Source: Pisaster brevispinus
Taxonomy: Eukaryota; Echinodermata; Asteroidea; Forcipulatida; Asteriidae
DNA length: 64,000 bases
Direction of reading: 5' to 3'
NCBI GenBank assembly: GCA_023634235.1
Contig: JAMKCF010000007.1
Location: forward strand, 22,822,592-22,886,591
Under the pieces are notes generated by a model. The model saw nothing but the letters and a program-made list of their open reading frames with translations, searched no databases and was not told the DNA's origin. A program made the translations under genes and the position numbers. This document shows positions 12,486-23,890 of the stretch, piece after piece. How positions within the stretch are numbered: the stretch's first letter is position 1; each line of letters begins with the position of its first letter.

Positions 12486-13288
12486 TAAACTAGCTAGTAT
12501 GTCAGTCCGCGCAAAGTGCAAATATTAAATAATGCAACGTTGCATTATACTGCAACTAGTATCACAATAATGCAACTTCCGGTGTAAAAGTTGAAAAATG
12601 CTTATTATGTTGAAAATAAGGTGTAATATTGTAAATGCTGATCACCTTATGGTCTGTGGTTATCATTAAACATCGTTATTGATTGTTTTATGATAGTTGG
12701 GTTGTAGGGGATGGGTGGGGTGGGGGAGGGGGTGTCACCTGGGGGCGGAGCTATTACTACACACTGAAGAATAACCGCCTTTCTAAAGGTTTGTTTACTT
12801 ATTTGTTAGCCACATATATTTAATTACTTTTTAAAATATTTATGTTCAGTTTTTGTTTGAAAAATATTTACATATAATAATTTCTGTTAATTAACTATTT
12901 CATTAATTTTGCTAAAAAACATGCTTTCTCATAATGTTATTTTAGTATTCTTTGTATTATTATAATGATGATTTAATCCACCAAAGTATTTTTTCTTTTC
13001 TTCCTTCTACCTGATGTCAGACAGGTCTACCTACATGGATTACTGTATGTTGCCCATGTTGATTGACATACAGCTTGTAGTTGCAGTCACAAGACCACAC
13101 TCAATTTGTTGCTCCCACATGTTTTTGTATCCCATTGAGCCCACCCCTGCTCCCTGGCAATTTTATCCTTGAATTTTCTAACTATCTGAAAACCATTGTT
13201 ATTGCTAATTGGAGTGGAGAACGGGGTGTTATATTCAAGCCAATCGGGTGGAGCTTATTTCTCCGGTGATCTGCTTATGGTTGCATTA
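12486..13288. other. Gene-free spacer with a G-rich patch
   Basis: It holds an AT-rich tract (12790-12990) and a G-run cluster at about 12705-12750 (GGGATGGGTGGGGTGGGGG) capable of G-quadruplex formation. No exon is supported. Confidence 0.45.
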
Positions 13289-13927
13289 ACTAGTGGCTGG
13301 TTTGTGATGAACGCAGCACTTCCGTGAATAACTCTAGACATGTCATCGTGTGTAGACGTGACCATTAGAAAATGGCGATGGCCAGTTTGTTTATCATTTT
13401 TGACAAGTTCATAGATAAAAGAGATAGCTCGCAAGTGGTAAAGTGTACCTTATCGTTCTGGATGATTCAATCATAAGAACTTGAACAGTGTCAAAAATGA
13501 ATGGCAAGCTCTTCTTAAAATAAAGTAACTTATTGAGTAATTTTGTTGCAAAGTTAGATCAATGCTATCATTTGTCTGATAACTGGTCCTCTGTGTAGAG
13601 TGCTATTAAAACAGGTGTTGGTAACCAGCAATGGACTCGATAGCAGGTCACAAATCGTCAATGAGACTAGTCCAACCATCATGGACTTGCATGACTTTGA
13701 TCAGAGTTAGTTAAAACTATGGTTTGATCGAACGTATTCATTGTTACATCAGTGTAACAACATTTTAACGTAATCTGGTTTAAAAAGTTGTATCTTTACA
13801 CTTGAAATCATACAAAGAACTTGGTGCAGTAACCTGTCGTTGCAACGAGATCAAAACTCTTAAAAGGTACTTGTTGCATGAATGTGATATTATATAAATA
13901 ATTGAAGAAAAGGCTCGTACTTTGTTT

Positions 13928-14245
13928 ACGGTCGGTTTTTGAAGCACAATCAGACCATTGGAATGCCAGTTAGGTTAGAACAAATGTTGGATTTGAACCA
14001 GTGTGCATCAGAGAGTTCCAGACTTGTCTTACTCAGGCCAAAAGCCCCTTGGTACTCTGATGCAGTCCATGAGGCAAAATGAGTAAGACGCCGTGCTGAA
14101 TGCAAATTGAGAAATTCAGGTCTAGAAATTGACAGTCAACTGTACAAAGAACAATGTAGATCTTACAATGCCATCTTATCTCAATCCAAATGTCATTATC
14201 TGACAAATGAGATAGCTGAGTGTGACACCAAGCACATACAATTTG
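13928..14245 (+). mobile_element. CR1/L2-like LINE remnant, unit 1
   Basis: The translation contains RPKAPWYSDAVHEAK, then an Arg-rich stretch and QLYKEQC-SYNAILSQSK. This pattern matches the linker between endonuclease and reverse transcriptase in CR1/L2-type non-LTR retrotransposons. No RT motif follows. This copy has an in-frame stop where the unit 2 copy reads Arg (AAATGAGTA versus AAACGAGTA). It is a 5'- and 3'-truncated fossil. Confidence 0.6.
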
Positions 14246-14924
14246 TCCAGGTGTTTACCTGTCCAAATGTTATCAAAGTGGAACTATTCACAGTGTCATG
14301 GCAATATTTTGAAAGGTATGTTTGTAAACAAGTGAATGTTGTGTACGTTGCCAAAAGTTTGTTTAAAAAACTCATAATAAATTCAAAGTTTCTTATCCCC
14401 TTTGGACTGTTGAGACCTAACCCTTGTATAACATCAGTGTCTGTTGCAACTGAGGAGCCCAATCTGGGCTAGTTGAGACCTGGCAAAAAAGTACTGTGTC
14501 AAGTGTCAAATTACCCTGGGTTGACTCTTTGATTCCTTGAAACTATAACATCAATGGCACTCCTCTAGGAATTCCCATAGGCATTGTGCGGCAGATTGAT
14601 GTAGTATAAGCCAAGGGCTATAGACTGGCCACTCCTGTCTGAAGTTGGCATGTCTTCCATTGGCTTGGAATTCTGGTCTATATCTGATGGTTCAGACTAT
14701 TAGAAAGGGATTGTTTTCACCCCTCAAAATATGTTGTTATAAAAGCATAAAACATCTGTTTGAAGTAGGGTATGGGTGTCATGAATGTGGGGTTTAGATT
14801 CCCATAGTGCAATGCTTTGCATACATGTATTGGTGTGTAAGGTTAACAAGTTTTGGGAGTTTGCGGTTTCTTGTTTTAGTGCGCATTTGGTTAATCTATT
14901 ATAATTGTGTGGTTTACTTTGAAG

Positions 14925-15718
14925 GGTTCGCTCTAGGAGCTGCCATTGGGTTGTTTGCTGCAAGTGTTGACCCTGCGGACCCTGACCAAGCAGCCAAAAC
15001 AGAAGCCAGAGCTGTCCTGAAAGATATCGGCGCCATGTTTGTAGGGACAAAGTGTGTTATAGAATCAGTAAGTTGGGTTCAACTTGGTTGTATGTAGTTC
15101 TGATAGAATGGACTCTCTGGGGTTTTCCTCCCACATCTGAAACTTCCTTTCTTTGTCTTCTCTCCATGGGGTTCTTGGCTTGTATAGTGATTATTAAGTT
15201 TGCTCTGAAAATCCTTGGCTTCACAACCAGAGGTAATAAATGAAGTTAAATGAAAAGACATTCACAAACAGATCCACATTGACTATGAGTCTCTAACCCT
15301 TAAGAGACCATTCATTTCTGTATAACCATTACCATTTGCCCAAGCACGGTTTTGTTGTTGATTTGTTGAAACATTTTTTGGTCATGTAAAAGTGTCTGAA
15401 ACTAATTAATAACAAACAAAAACCTGGTTTTATTTTGAAACATAGATACCATACCGACATTGGACAATTTTCAATCCAATACCTTGAACTTTTTGGTTGA
15501 GTGGAAGAAGGTCAGATCTTGCAGATGCTTGCAGCCCGAGGGGGCATTTTGGTTCAAGTCTTTTCCGACCGCTATTGTCTCTAAACGATTAATATACATT
15601 TTGATGTAGTCTAATTGTGTTTTTTGTATATCCTCTTGACTTAAGTATCGAGGTCAGAGTGACTGGATGAACAGTCCCATTGCAGGCTGTGTTACAGGCG
15701 GGCTTATAGTATACAGAG
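14925..15718 (+). CDS. TIM22-like exons, unit 1 (fragment)
   Basis: Two exons match the Tim17/Tim22/Tim23 family protein TIM22, a channel subunit of the carrier translocase in the mitochondrial inner membrane. Exon a (14925-15067, acceptor GAAG, donor GTAAGT) encodes a glycine-rich first membrane segment (FALGAAIGLFAAS), then a DPADPD loop and VLKDIGAMFVGTKCVIES. Exon b (15646-15718, acceptor TTAAG, donor GTATGA) encodes YRGQSDWMNSPIAGCVTGG. The junction is in phase. Compared with the family, about 14 residues are missing between VLKD and GAMF, which removes the entry to the second membrane segment. No first or last exon was found, so this is a partial and perhaps non-functional copy. The reading frame is open in this unit. 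Confidence 0.65.
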
Positions 15719-15921
15719 GTATGATAAATTACTGATATTTACATGGATATAAATATTCATTTTGTGTTGAACAAAAACAAAATTTACTAGAGCGAGATTT
15801 GATGATGAACCTCAGAACTTTATGAAATCTGTCCCAGATTTCACTTTGGAAAGTCGGGTTACACAACAAGACGTAACGAATGAGACCTTTTTGTTATACC
15901 CTTTTCTCCGAAGTGATACCT

Positions 15922-16210
15922 GGGGCCGGTTTCACAAAGCACCAAGATTCATCTTTTAGAGTGAGTTGTCAGTATTGCCATAGTGTTTCATAATGTGACA
16001 TCACACTTTGCTTAGCAATAAAGATACATACACAGTTGAATTGATCAACTTAGCTCATTGTGAAATTGGCCTTGGGCTCCATTTCTCAAAGAGCTAAGAT
16101 TGATCTTCAGATATGTATTGATCTCAATTGCTAAGCAAAGTGTGATGTCACAATGCAAATCACTATGGCGATATTGACAACTCGAGTTAGTGTTGTATGA
16201 ATTCGAGCCC
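15922..16210. mobile_element. Pair of adjacent foldback MITEs, unit 1
   Basis: Two hairpin elements of about 140 bp lie 2 bp apart. The first runs from GGGGCCGGTTTCACAAAG (15922) to TGTGAAATTGGCC (16071). The second runs from GGGCTCCATTTCTCAAAG (16074) to CGAGCCC (16210). Their inner parts (CATCACACTTTGCTTAGCAAT and its complement) are mutually inverted, so the pair can also fold as one large hairpin. The same pair is present in unit 2 at about 36386-36674. Confidence 0.65.
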
Positions 16211-16489
16211 AAGCATTCAACCTTTATTGACATGCTGAATATTTTAAGCTTATTGACGCTAATACCAGATTTACTGTATTTTCTGCTTACAGTTGTGTCA
16301 CTCACCAAAAGCATTTCTAGTAGCAAGTCATCATCATGGAGCAGCCTGGGTATGTTTCAGGGAAGCAGTCAAAGCTGATCAATCTAATTGATCACTTACA
16401 GGTGGTAGGTGAAAAACCTCAGCAATGATATTGTATTGTTTGTGTTTTACCCTTAAAACACCAAATGTGTCTAGAGCACTGTGTTAAGC

Positions 16490-16665
16490 TAGCGAGCAAG
16501 CTGGTTCTAGTAGTAAGACGTCTGTGTAGAATGGCAATGGTCGTGGGTTCTAATCCCACTCCTTTACGTATTATACATGTTTGTGGATTTTTTCCCAATA
16601 GGACTTGACCTTGTTGACAATGCTCAACACACATCAGTGTAGAGTAAAACACAAAATAGTATAGT
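16490..16665 (+). repeat. tRNA-derived SINE, plus orientation, unit 1
   Basis: A tRNA-like head contains a B-box-like GTGGGTTCTAATCCCACTC. It is followed by a tail with CAACACACATCAGTGTAGAG and TAAAACACAAAA, which is the same tail found (inverted) in the SINE array at 20.4 kb. Unit 2 has the equivalent at about 36954-37120. Confidence 0.6.
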
Positions 16666-17104
16666 TTATCCCTGTTGTATGTTATGCATGTATTAAACAG
16701 TAACATGATTTAAAGGGGCACTTTCTTCGTGTTCAAAGCAGAGCCTTTTAAAGGGGGCACCAAGGCAAAGAGCGGGGGGAACAGAGACTGTTACCTTCAT
16801 GTAATTCTAGGCCCAGGTTTTGTAGTCTATGTAACTTGAGGGTACCACAAGAAAACATGACAAGGTGAACAAGCTGTTGTTCTGGAATCAAGCTACTCAC
16901 AGGATATGCACATCTTTGGATCAAAAATGAAATGCTACTGTTCCCTGAAAGCCCTATGTGCAACCTTTAATTGCAACACCACACAACTTGTTTTCCTCTG
17001 TTTGATCAGCAAATTTAGACCTTTTTAAATCTGCCTAGTGAACCAAGTAGCTGCTATTTTCTTCAGACTCAGAAAACAAATCATTCTCTTTGATCTATTG
17101 TTAA

Positions 17105-17172
17105 GGGAATAAAAGAGTGTTGACGAGTTCTTAAACGGCCGTTTAAGAATGAGTCACCACTCTTTTATTCCC
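17105..17172. repeat. 68-bp hairpin repeat, unit 1
   Basis: The sequence from GGGAATAAAAGAGTGTTGAC to its complement ending TCTTTTATTCCC is an imperfect palindrome centred on TTAAACGGCCGTTTAA. It is probably a very short MITE or a cruciform-forming site. It is duplicated at 37568-37635. Confidence 0.6.
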
Positions 17173-17524
17173 ATTCATAAATGCCCTTTTGTTAAAAAGC
17201 GGAAAAATGTTATAGACAATCTGTGACAATCTGCTTTGCAGCGAATTTTCGAAGTTTGTACACTTTCAAACACTTTTAAAAAGTTATGTTTGGTGTGCGT
17301 TGGGTTGTGTGTACGCGCGTGTAAAAAAAGATTGTGCGCTGGTACTAATAGCTATAGGGCCTATATTGCGTTCCGCATAATTAAATTGGCATACATGAGC
17401 TTGCGCGCCCAACACGCGAAGCCAGCCGATCTTAAACAGCTCCAGCTATGTCTTTATCAGCTGTTTAAACACCCCCACGTGACATGCTCTCCACCAATAG
17501 GAATAGCGAAACTGTCTGGGGTAT

Positions 17525-17645
17525 TTATGAATTGTGTTTTACCCATACACCAGTACGTCGATGTGTGTTAAGCACTGTGTACTCAGTACTTTCCAGAGTC
17601 TTGTAAACATTCCAGTGGCATACTACTAGGGTTGGGTTCTCCTTA
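17525..17645 (-). repeat. Degraded SINE fragment, unit 1
   Basis: GTCGATGTGTGTTAAGCACTG and TACTCAGTACTTTCC match the inverted tail of the SINE at 20.4 kb with several substitutions. The tRNA-like head is poorly preserved. The unit 2 equivalent is at about 37988-38108. Confidence 0.5.
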
Positions 17646-18063
17646 TCAACTTCTCTAGCACTGGGAATACTATTCCCAGAAGCTCCTTGAAATCTATGAC
17701 TCCAGAAGTTACCAAGAGGTGGAAATGACATAATTTCAACATATCTCCTAATAATTTTCATCCTATTTTCAAAACTATTTGTCAGCAAATTGACTGTCAT
17801 TCCTGTTTTGATTGACACTCCAGAATATCTTCTTCTACTACTTGCATTTAAATCCAGTCCCATGAACCTCGTAGTCTCAACAACAAAAAATAAATAAAAA
17901 ATCCCCTCTCCTATTTGGTCTTGTCTGCAACATTTTTTTTAGTCTTGGTCCAAGACGTCACTAAGCGCGCTTTTCTTCTTGAATTCATTTCGGTTGACGA
18001 CTGTCTGCAGTAACGTCTTGGATATCTTGTTATCATGAAGCATCAAGTCATGTTTTATTCATA

Positions 18064-19848
18064 TGTGACCGGCTCTGCAAAAATGGCCCTTATGTCGCAA
18101 AAAAATCATTTTGGAGTTAGATACATGGATGGAAAGGTCTTTCTCTCAGCTTTAATTTGGTGTATAATAGAAGTCTGTAGCATTTTGCAATCCAGAGTTA
18201 TACTCTAATTTGCATACAAATAATTGCCAATTTTGTCAAAATAGGTTATGGAGAAACAGCCTTTTAAACTTTACAGTGTATTTTAAAGTATTTTAATACA
18301 AAGTTCTTGTGAAAGTCCCTAGCAACGAGTACGTTCCCGTTAGACTATTCGTCTGAAAATTTCACCAAGTGTTTGTTATGACTTTTTAAAGTACACAATA
18401 TTTTGCAATTCATTTAATGCACTATATCGCTATTTTTAAAAATTAATTTGCATATACTGTGCTATTTCTTATCATTTTTTGCAAATTTTAAAATAACAAA
18501 CGCACACTTGAGAATTATTTTGAAGAGTTTAGACCTTTTTTGGTGAATTTAGCTTTTTCAAATGAACACTGGCTATTTAAACCCTATGAATTAAAATTAT
18601 GTATTTTTTGTGAAAACAAGAGCTTTTTGGGGAAAAAAAATCATTTCATTTTTTTTTTTTTTTTTTTTTAACTATCAGCTTGAGTTGTTTAATAAAACTG
18701 TTTAATAAAATCAGCCCGCTTTTCAGGATTAAAACTATTTTTGGCTAAAAAATTAAAGTTTTTGTAAAAAAAAACAAAAACATTTCAAATGTAATAATAT
18801 TTCCTTCTATTAAATCTAACACAGTCAACATGGTTTGCCTTCTACTAAGATCGAACTAGAGATAATTTATACATTTTGAAATCATCTTTAGGTTAACATT
18901 TTGCTGTCAGGGTCGATCTTCATCGTTATCTCCTGAGTGAAAATGGCGCTGTGGAATCAGATTCCGAATCATTTTCTGATTCAACATCGTCACTTTCACA
19001 TCGGAAGTTAACAAAGTAATCTTCGTTCCACGAAACCAATCGTGTTTCTCTCCTCACGGAGATCATTCAAAGCTTCAGCCATACACTTATTCTTCAAACC
19101 CATAGTTAAGCAAATAATTAACGAAACAGTATAGAAAACCTGTTGCGTATAACAAGATATGTTGGCTGAAATAGTAAATAACTATGAAAATATTTACGCT
19201 CGGAGCAAGAGAAGTCAGTTGAGTTGGACAGAATTGACGGGTATTGCGCAGTGTTTTCGCGTGGCACGCACTCTATAAACAGTCACATGGCAGTCACCTG
19301 ACAATGAATAAACAACCAATCCCATTCACAGCACATGCGCGCGCTCGACCGTGCGCCCATTGTCCAATCGTTACAATACACTGTATACACGTGACCGAAA
19401 AGATCCACGCTCCTAGTAACAAGCGCCCTTTGTATACGTATCAGAAATTAACCTGCCTTGGTTTTGCATTTGACCTATAACCTTTTCTATGTCCACATAC
19501 AGAAAGGCAACGTCCTCAGCTTTCAGATGATACCAAGTTTATAATAGGGGGGTTCCAAATAATGTGCTGCCAGATGTGTAAAATGACGCAACTTTCGACC
19601 GAAACCGCGGACACCGATCGCGCAAACCACCAACAACACGTACACAAAACACATTTTTTTCCATCTTTATTGGTCAAAATAAACATTCAATCTTACAAAT
19701 TATGAAAGTGTGGATATCAACGATGTCAAAAAAGGGATAATAAAAAAATCACACCAACGAAAAATTTATCACCCTTTCAACATTGACGAGCCCATTACGT
19801 GAAAAGGCATAGCGCGACTTACGGGCCTTTTTTGCAGAGCGGGTCACA
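18064..19848. mobile_element. Non-autonomous DNA transposon with terminal inverted repeats, empty-site copy
   Basis: The left end TGTGACCGGCTCTGCAAAAA and the right end (complement TGTGACCCGCTCTGCAAAAA) form terminal inverted repeats of about 35 bp that continue as GGCCC-TA-GTCGC. TA lies on both sides. The 1.8-kb interior is AT-rich and has no transposase. It contains the uninterrupted sequence (CCCTATGA/ATTAAAATT at 18589/18590) into which the DIRS element is inserted in unit 2. Confidence 0.7.
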
Positions 19849-20406
19849 TATTAGTGACTAAAATGACAAGCTTGCAAGAAAAGCAAGATATGAAAGGTCA
19901 CAAGGTCGTTGACACGATCGAACATGATTGTATGCAGTATACACGCGCACTCACGTTTTGATTGACCATGACTTCTTCATCGCTATCAATGCACTAAGCA
20001 AGTGATTCTGAAATTATTCAAGCTAAATTATATGCTTGCAGTCAGTTAGGTTTATCGGTTGGTCATTGTTTAATGGACGTTTGAATCTTGTACATTGTCG
20101 ATGTCAACCATATAATTTTAGAAAAGGTTATCTTTGCATCTGAATTACAGTACTTATCATTCTACCATTCGACATGCCCTGAAAATAAACTATTGGCAAT
20201 AACAATTCTACTTTGTTTACTTTTACCTTTCTTTGCAATGCAACTACTCTAATGTATTGAGGACTTTTGTAATTGACTGCATCTTGTATATGTAGGCCTA
20301 ATTCAAAAAGAAAGAGGGGTGAACTCAAGACTGTGTTTGGATCATGTTTATACAGCCATCACTCCAACATGCTAATTTCAACAGTATTTTATAATATTAC
20401 TTTTGG

Positions 20407-20875
20407 TTTTTACCCTACACCGATGTGTGTTAGCACTGTATACTCAGTACTTTCCCGAGTTCTGTGAAAAAAATCACAGGCATATTACTCGGGTGGGATT
20501 CCAACCCACGACCTTTGCAATTCTAGAGCAGTGTCTAACCAACTAGACCACCGAGATTGCCCGGTAGCTAGAGGCAGTTCAAATCCTATATTTTAGCAGC
20601 GGGTTCCGCAACGATTTAATAGATGTTAATTTTTGCATCAAGGATAAAGAATATTAATTTTGGTTTTTACCCTACACCGATGTGTGTTAGCACTGTATAC
20701 TCAGTACTTTCCCGAGTTCTGTGAAAAAAAATCACAGGCATATTACTCGGGTGGGATTCGAACCCACAACTTTTGCAAATCTAGAGGAGTGTCTTACCAA
20801 CTAGACCACTGAGATTGCCCGGTAGCTACATGTAGAGTTCGAATCCCACCCGAGTAATATGCCTGTGTTTTTTTT
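20407..20875 (-). repeat. Tandem tRNA-SINE array, 2 copies, unit 1
   Basis: Two copies of an approximately 250-264-bp unit lie in minus orientation. On the minus strand each has a tRNA-like head (A-box TGGTCTAGTTGGTTAG, B-box GGGTTCGAATCCCACCC), then GAGTAATATGCCTGTG, a body with ACTCGGGAAAGTACTGAG and a tail ending GTAGGGTAAAAACC. The second copy is followed at 20835-20870 by an inverted fragment of its own head (GAGTTCGAATCCCACCCGAG), which makes a foldback. Intact pol III boxes suggest a relatively young SINE family. Confidence 0.8.
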
Positions 20876-20884
20876 ATTAATATT

Positions 20885-21100
20885 AAGTTTTTTAAATTTT
20901 TTAATGCTGGGGGAAATCAGTCAGCTAATAGAAGGGGGCCACACGTAGAATATTCTGCTGATGAATCTAAATGAAATCATGCAGCTAAAGCTGTGTTCGC
21001 ATTAGACTTTTTGGGGCCAACCAACCGAGCAGATAGGTTGTAATTTAATCCAGGCATCTTAACCGAGTCAAATAGGTAGTTTAGTCTGTTTTTGTTTTTC
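20885..21100. repeat. Dispersed repeat, TCAGCTAATA/TGTTCGCATTAGAC family, unit 1
   Basis: The order CAGCTAATA, GTAGAATATTCTGCTGAT, AAAGCTGTGTTCGCATTAGAC, then AACCGAGCAGATAGG is also found, diverged, at 31545-31795 and 57055-57305, outside this part of the duplication unit. It is therefore an independent transposable-element family. The unit 2 equivalent of this copy is at about 48120-48340. Confidence 0.5.
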
Positions 21101-21326
21101 TGTATTTAATTACTGGTCGTGACATTGATCTTTAAAAAGAAACATGAATAGAGAGAGAGAGGCTGTTCAATAATGAGAAAACGAAGCCATTCTTCACTGT
21201 CAAATTGTTTTAAAGGATTTTGAGGTGCTCAGTAAAATATTCATCTTTTAATTTCATCACAAAAACTTTTTCCAAACTTATTCCCAAAATATTTAGGATA
21301 TTAATAAACTTTTTCTTCCATTACAG

Positions 21327-21474
21327 TTAAGGGAAACAGGCAAAGGCTGCGCTTGTGAACCAGCAGATAGTGAGCAGACAACAGCTTCACATTTCTTGGT
21401 GATGGAGTTCAAGGTGTTTGTTGTGCACAGGGTAGATTGCTCAGTGATTCCTGCCAGAGAAATTACTTTAAAAG
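21327..21474 (+). CDS. Exon of unknown protein, unit 1
   Basis: A polypyrimidine tract and acceptor (TTCTTCCATTACAG) lead to 148 nt open in the first frame, ending at donor GTGAGA. The translation begins LRETGKGCACEPADSEQTT and includes a hydrophobic stretch HFLVMEFKVFVVH. The copy in unit 2 (48545-48692) is identical by eye, which is unusual given the substitutions around it. It ends in phase 1. I do not recognise the family. Confidence 0.45.
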
Positions 21475-22797
21475 GTGAGAATTCATTATGTATTGGTCAT
21501 TGCAAAGGTAAGAAGTAAAAATGACTGCCCACAGGAAGAGAAGAAGGGTGAGGGGTGATGCACATGGCACAAGGGTAAAAATTGACTTGCAGTAATGTGT
21601 GTGTACTTAAACTGTGAACATTGTTCATACAAAAAGACTTGTATTCCATAAAGTGCATGGACAACCTTGGCAACTACTATTCCAGTCTATGCATAAATGC
21701 TGCAATTTAACCACTTCACGTCAGATGGTGTGTGTACAAGCCAAGTATATCTGGACTGACTTACTGTGGATGGTTTATTAGGACCAGAACAACTTCAGCA
21801 GAGTGCCCTCAGTTTTTGCTGGCAGCCTGACAGCTGATGGTAAAATCCACCCAGAGTTTTGATTTTACAGTGTGCACAGGCATGCACCTACTGTGCCGCA
21901 CTTTGTTTCACTGACATACATGTACAAAGAGGGACCCCAGGTGTTGAAAACATACCTCATAATATCCTTTTAGAAGGGGGGGGGGGGTTGGGGGTGCAAT
22001 CCCAGATTCCAGACTTCTGTTCTGTTGTTGTACAAATGTGGCATACAAGAATGGACAGACTGTCACCATTGTTTATCACTGTATTTGGTTTAATGGGAGG
22101 TAAGTCCAAGCATTCCCAGATTCCAGCAAACCATGGCTGAGGTTCAGTGAATCACGGTGAGTGCCTACTCAACTTTTCTTGCAAGACAACATCAAATCCC
22201 GGTGCTAATTAAAAGAACCTTTCTTTTCTTTACTTTGTCAATTCAGAGTTTCATTGTGACTACATTTTTTTCAAAGGAAGACAATTACGTAAAAAGCTCA
22301 AAAAATTTGCACAGAAATTGATGTGAAGTAGTTAACACAATTAATTCCACTGTGAGCCATTTTTTAAGATGTCCCTGGTAGAAAAATACAAATATCCGGA
22401 CATTGCCTTCAAAGCATTTGTTCATGACAAGATTGGAGATGGGGTTTTCCTCACTATTCTTAGTTATATATTTACAGTTTCTCCAAAGCATAATCATTGG
22501 TGAGCCATGAGCTGTTACACAACAGTTATTAGAATTACAGTTTATATATTTATTTTTCTTTCTTTCTTTCTTCCTTTTTTTTTTTGGGGGGGGGGGGGGG
22601 TGGAGTTGTAGAAGGAAAATCCTCTTTCTGGCTTCTGCACCATCTGCTAATGATATAAGATTTCAGTTATTGTGGGGAGAGTCTTCTTGAAACAGTTAAA
22701 CTCAAAGCAAACAGACAATCTGTTTTAAATTTGCTGAAAGTGGAAATTGTGTACAAATGCTTGAATCATCTATTGTTGCATTTATACAATCTCCTAG

Positions 22798-22901
22798 TCT
22801 CAGACTCCCAGGGCAGATGCTGAAGACTCTACCAGTGAAGGTCCAAAGACACTACAAGGAGAGTTGGAGATGGACAAGAAACAGGAAGCTCACAATGAGA
22901 G
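22798..22901 (+). CDS. Exon of unknown acidic protein, unit 1
   Basis: Acceptor CAATCTCCTAG and donor GTAAGG enclose 104 nt. One frame is open and encodes a hydrophilic, acidic segment beginning SQTPRADAEDSTSEGPKT and ending KKQEAHNER. The unit 2 copy has an extra TCAG before the exon, giving a better acceptor. The phase does not fit a direct join to the 21327-21474 exon in this frame, so an intermediate exon or a separate gene is needed. Not recognised. Confidence 0.4.
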
Positions 22902-23003
22902 GTAAGGAATAGTCTGGATGTGCTGTGGACATTTGTTTTAAGTTATCATCTCTTGTTACAGATTTACAGATCTCCTTGTATGTCACTAAAACTGTTTTTA
23001 TTT

Positions 23004-23890
23004 AGCTGTTCCGACGTGTTAGTCGGAACAGCTATTGTTTCTCTACTATTATATTTAGAAATTATTGGGGGTTTCGGCCATCAGCCGAAACCACCTTTGT
23101 TTTCGTTGAGATTTATATATTTTTTTTCACTATTATTATTCTTCTTTCCGAAAAAGTCTCATAGCATTTACACATGAAATTTGTTACCGCTCGATCTCAG
23201 GAACTACAGTCTTAAAAGACACAAACAATACATCAAATGAAAGCCTGTGCTCTAACTTAGATCAAGCAGTAGTTCGATCAAGGATTTTTTAATCCTTTGA
23301 TGACGATATTAACGATTTAAAAACACGTATCGTCAACAAAGCATGATCGTCGTGTGTGTGTACATTGCACGTAATTTACGCTGTACATCGCATACCGCCA
23401 TCACTCCACACAGCCATTGCTTCTCACGCTAGGCATCGTAACACGCTGCACACGGCCAGACCCACACAGCCCATAGTCCACGCGCATGGCATCGTTCGAC
23501 CTTTGTACCGTTCATTTTGGTTCGCTGCTTCGCTTTTACAGTTAACGGTGCACCTGTATAGCGCCCTCTTGTTTGTGGAGAGTCCTCGAACCTTATACGG
23601 AAGTGTTTTGGGATATTAGTAGCGGTTTGTTCTCGCACAATTTCATTGCATTCTCCCACCACAATTTATTTCAAGGTCTGTGTGGTATAGCTTATTAATT
23701 ACTTTATCATTGGTATGGTAGTTTATTATTTACAATTATTTAAAACTTTATATCGTCTGAACCATAAAGTAAAAGAGTTATAATTTTTGTACCGTCTTGT
23801 TGAAAACGTGTTTTCATCATCGTGATGTCATCAGGTGTCAAATTAATTGTTACATTAATTCAACATTGACAACAAAGCCGAAACCCCAGT
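23004..23890. repeat. Hairpin-headed repeat modules, unit 1
   Basis: A perfect hairpin (23004-23033: AGCTGTTCCGAC, 6-nt loop, complement) is followed by TATTGTTTCTCTACTATTAT. A second perfect hairpin (23070-23092: GGTTTCGGC, 5-nt loop, complement) is followed by TTTTCGTTGAGA, a TATTATTATT tract and CCGAAAAAGTC with ACACATGAAA. A third half-hairpin, GCCGAAACCCC (23877-23887), is followed by TTCGTTACAATCTCGTTTC, TTATTATTATT and CCGAAAATCCATTGACTTAA. The shared order of hairpin, TATT tract and ACACATGAA motif suggests related modules of one repeat family. No coding sequence. Confidence 0.6.

Noticed and set aside
14107..14472. 121-codon open frame downstream of the LINE fragment
   Set aside because: Only its first part resembles a LINE protein. 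The rest has no family resemblance and is preserved merely because the units are recent copies.
16292..16378. Candidate last exon for the TIM22-like gene (after ACAG at 16291)
   Set aside because: The phase would fit, but the Ser-rich translation does not resemble the glycine-rich C-terminal membrane segment of the family.
20461..20580. Possible functional tRNA gene on the minus strand
   Set aside because: A- and B-boxes are good, but the acceptor ends do not pair properly and the sequence continues into a SINE body and tail. It is repeated in tandem, so it is a SINE.
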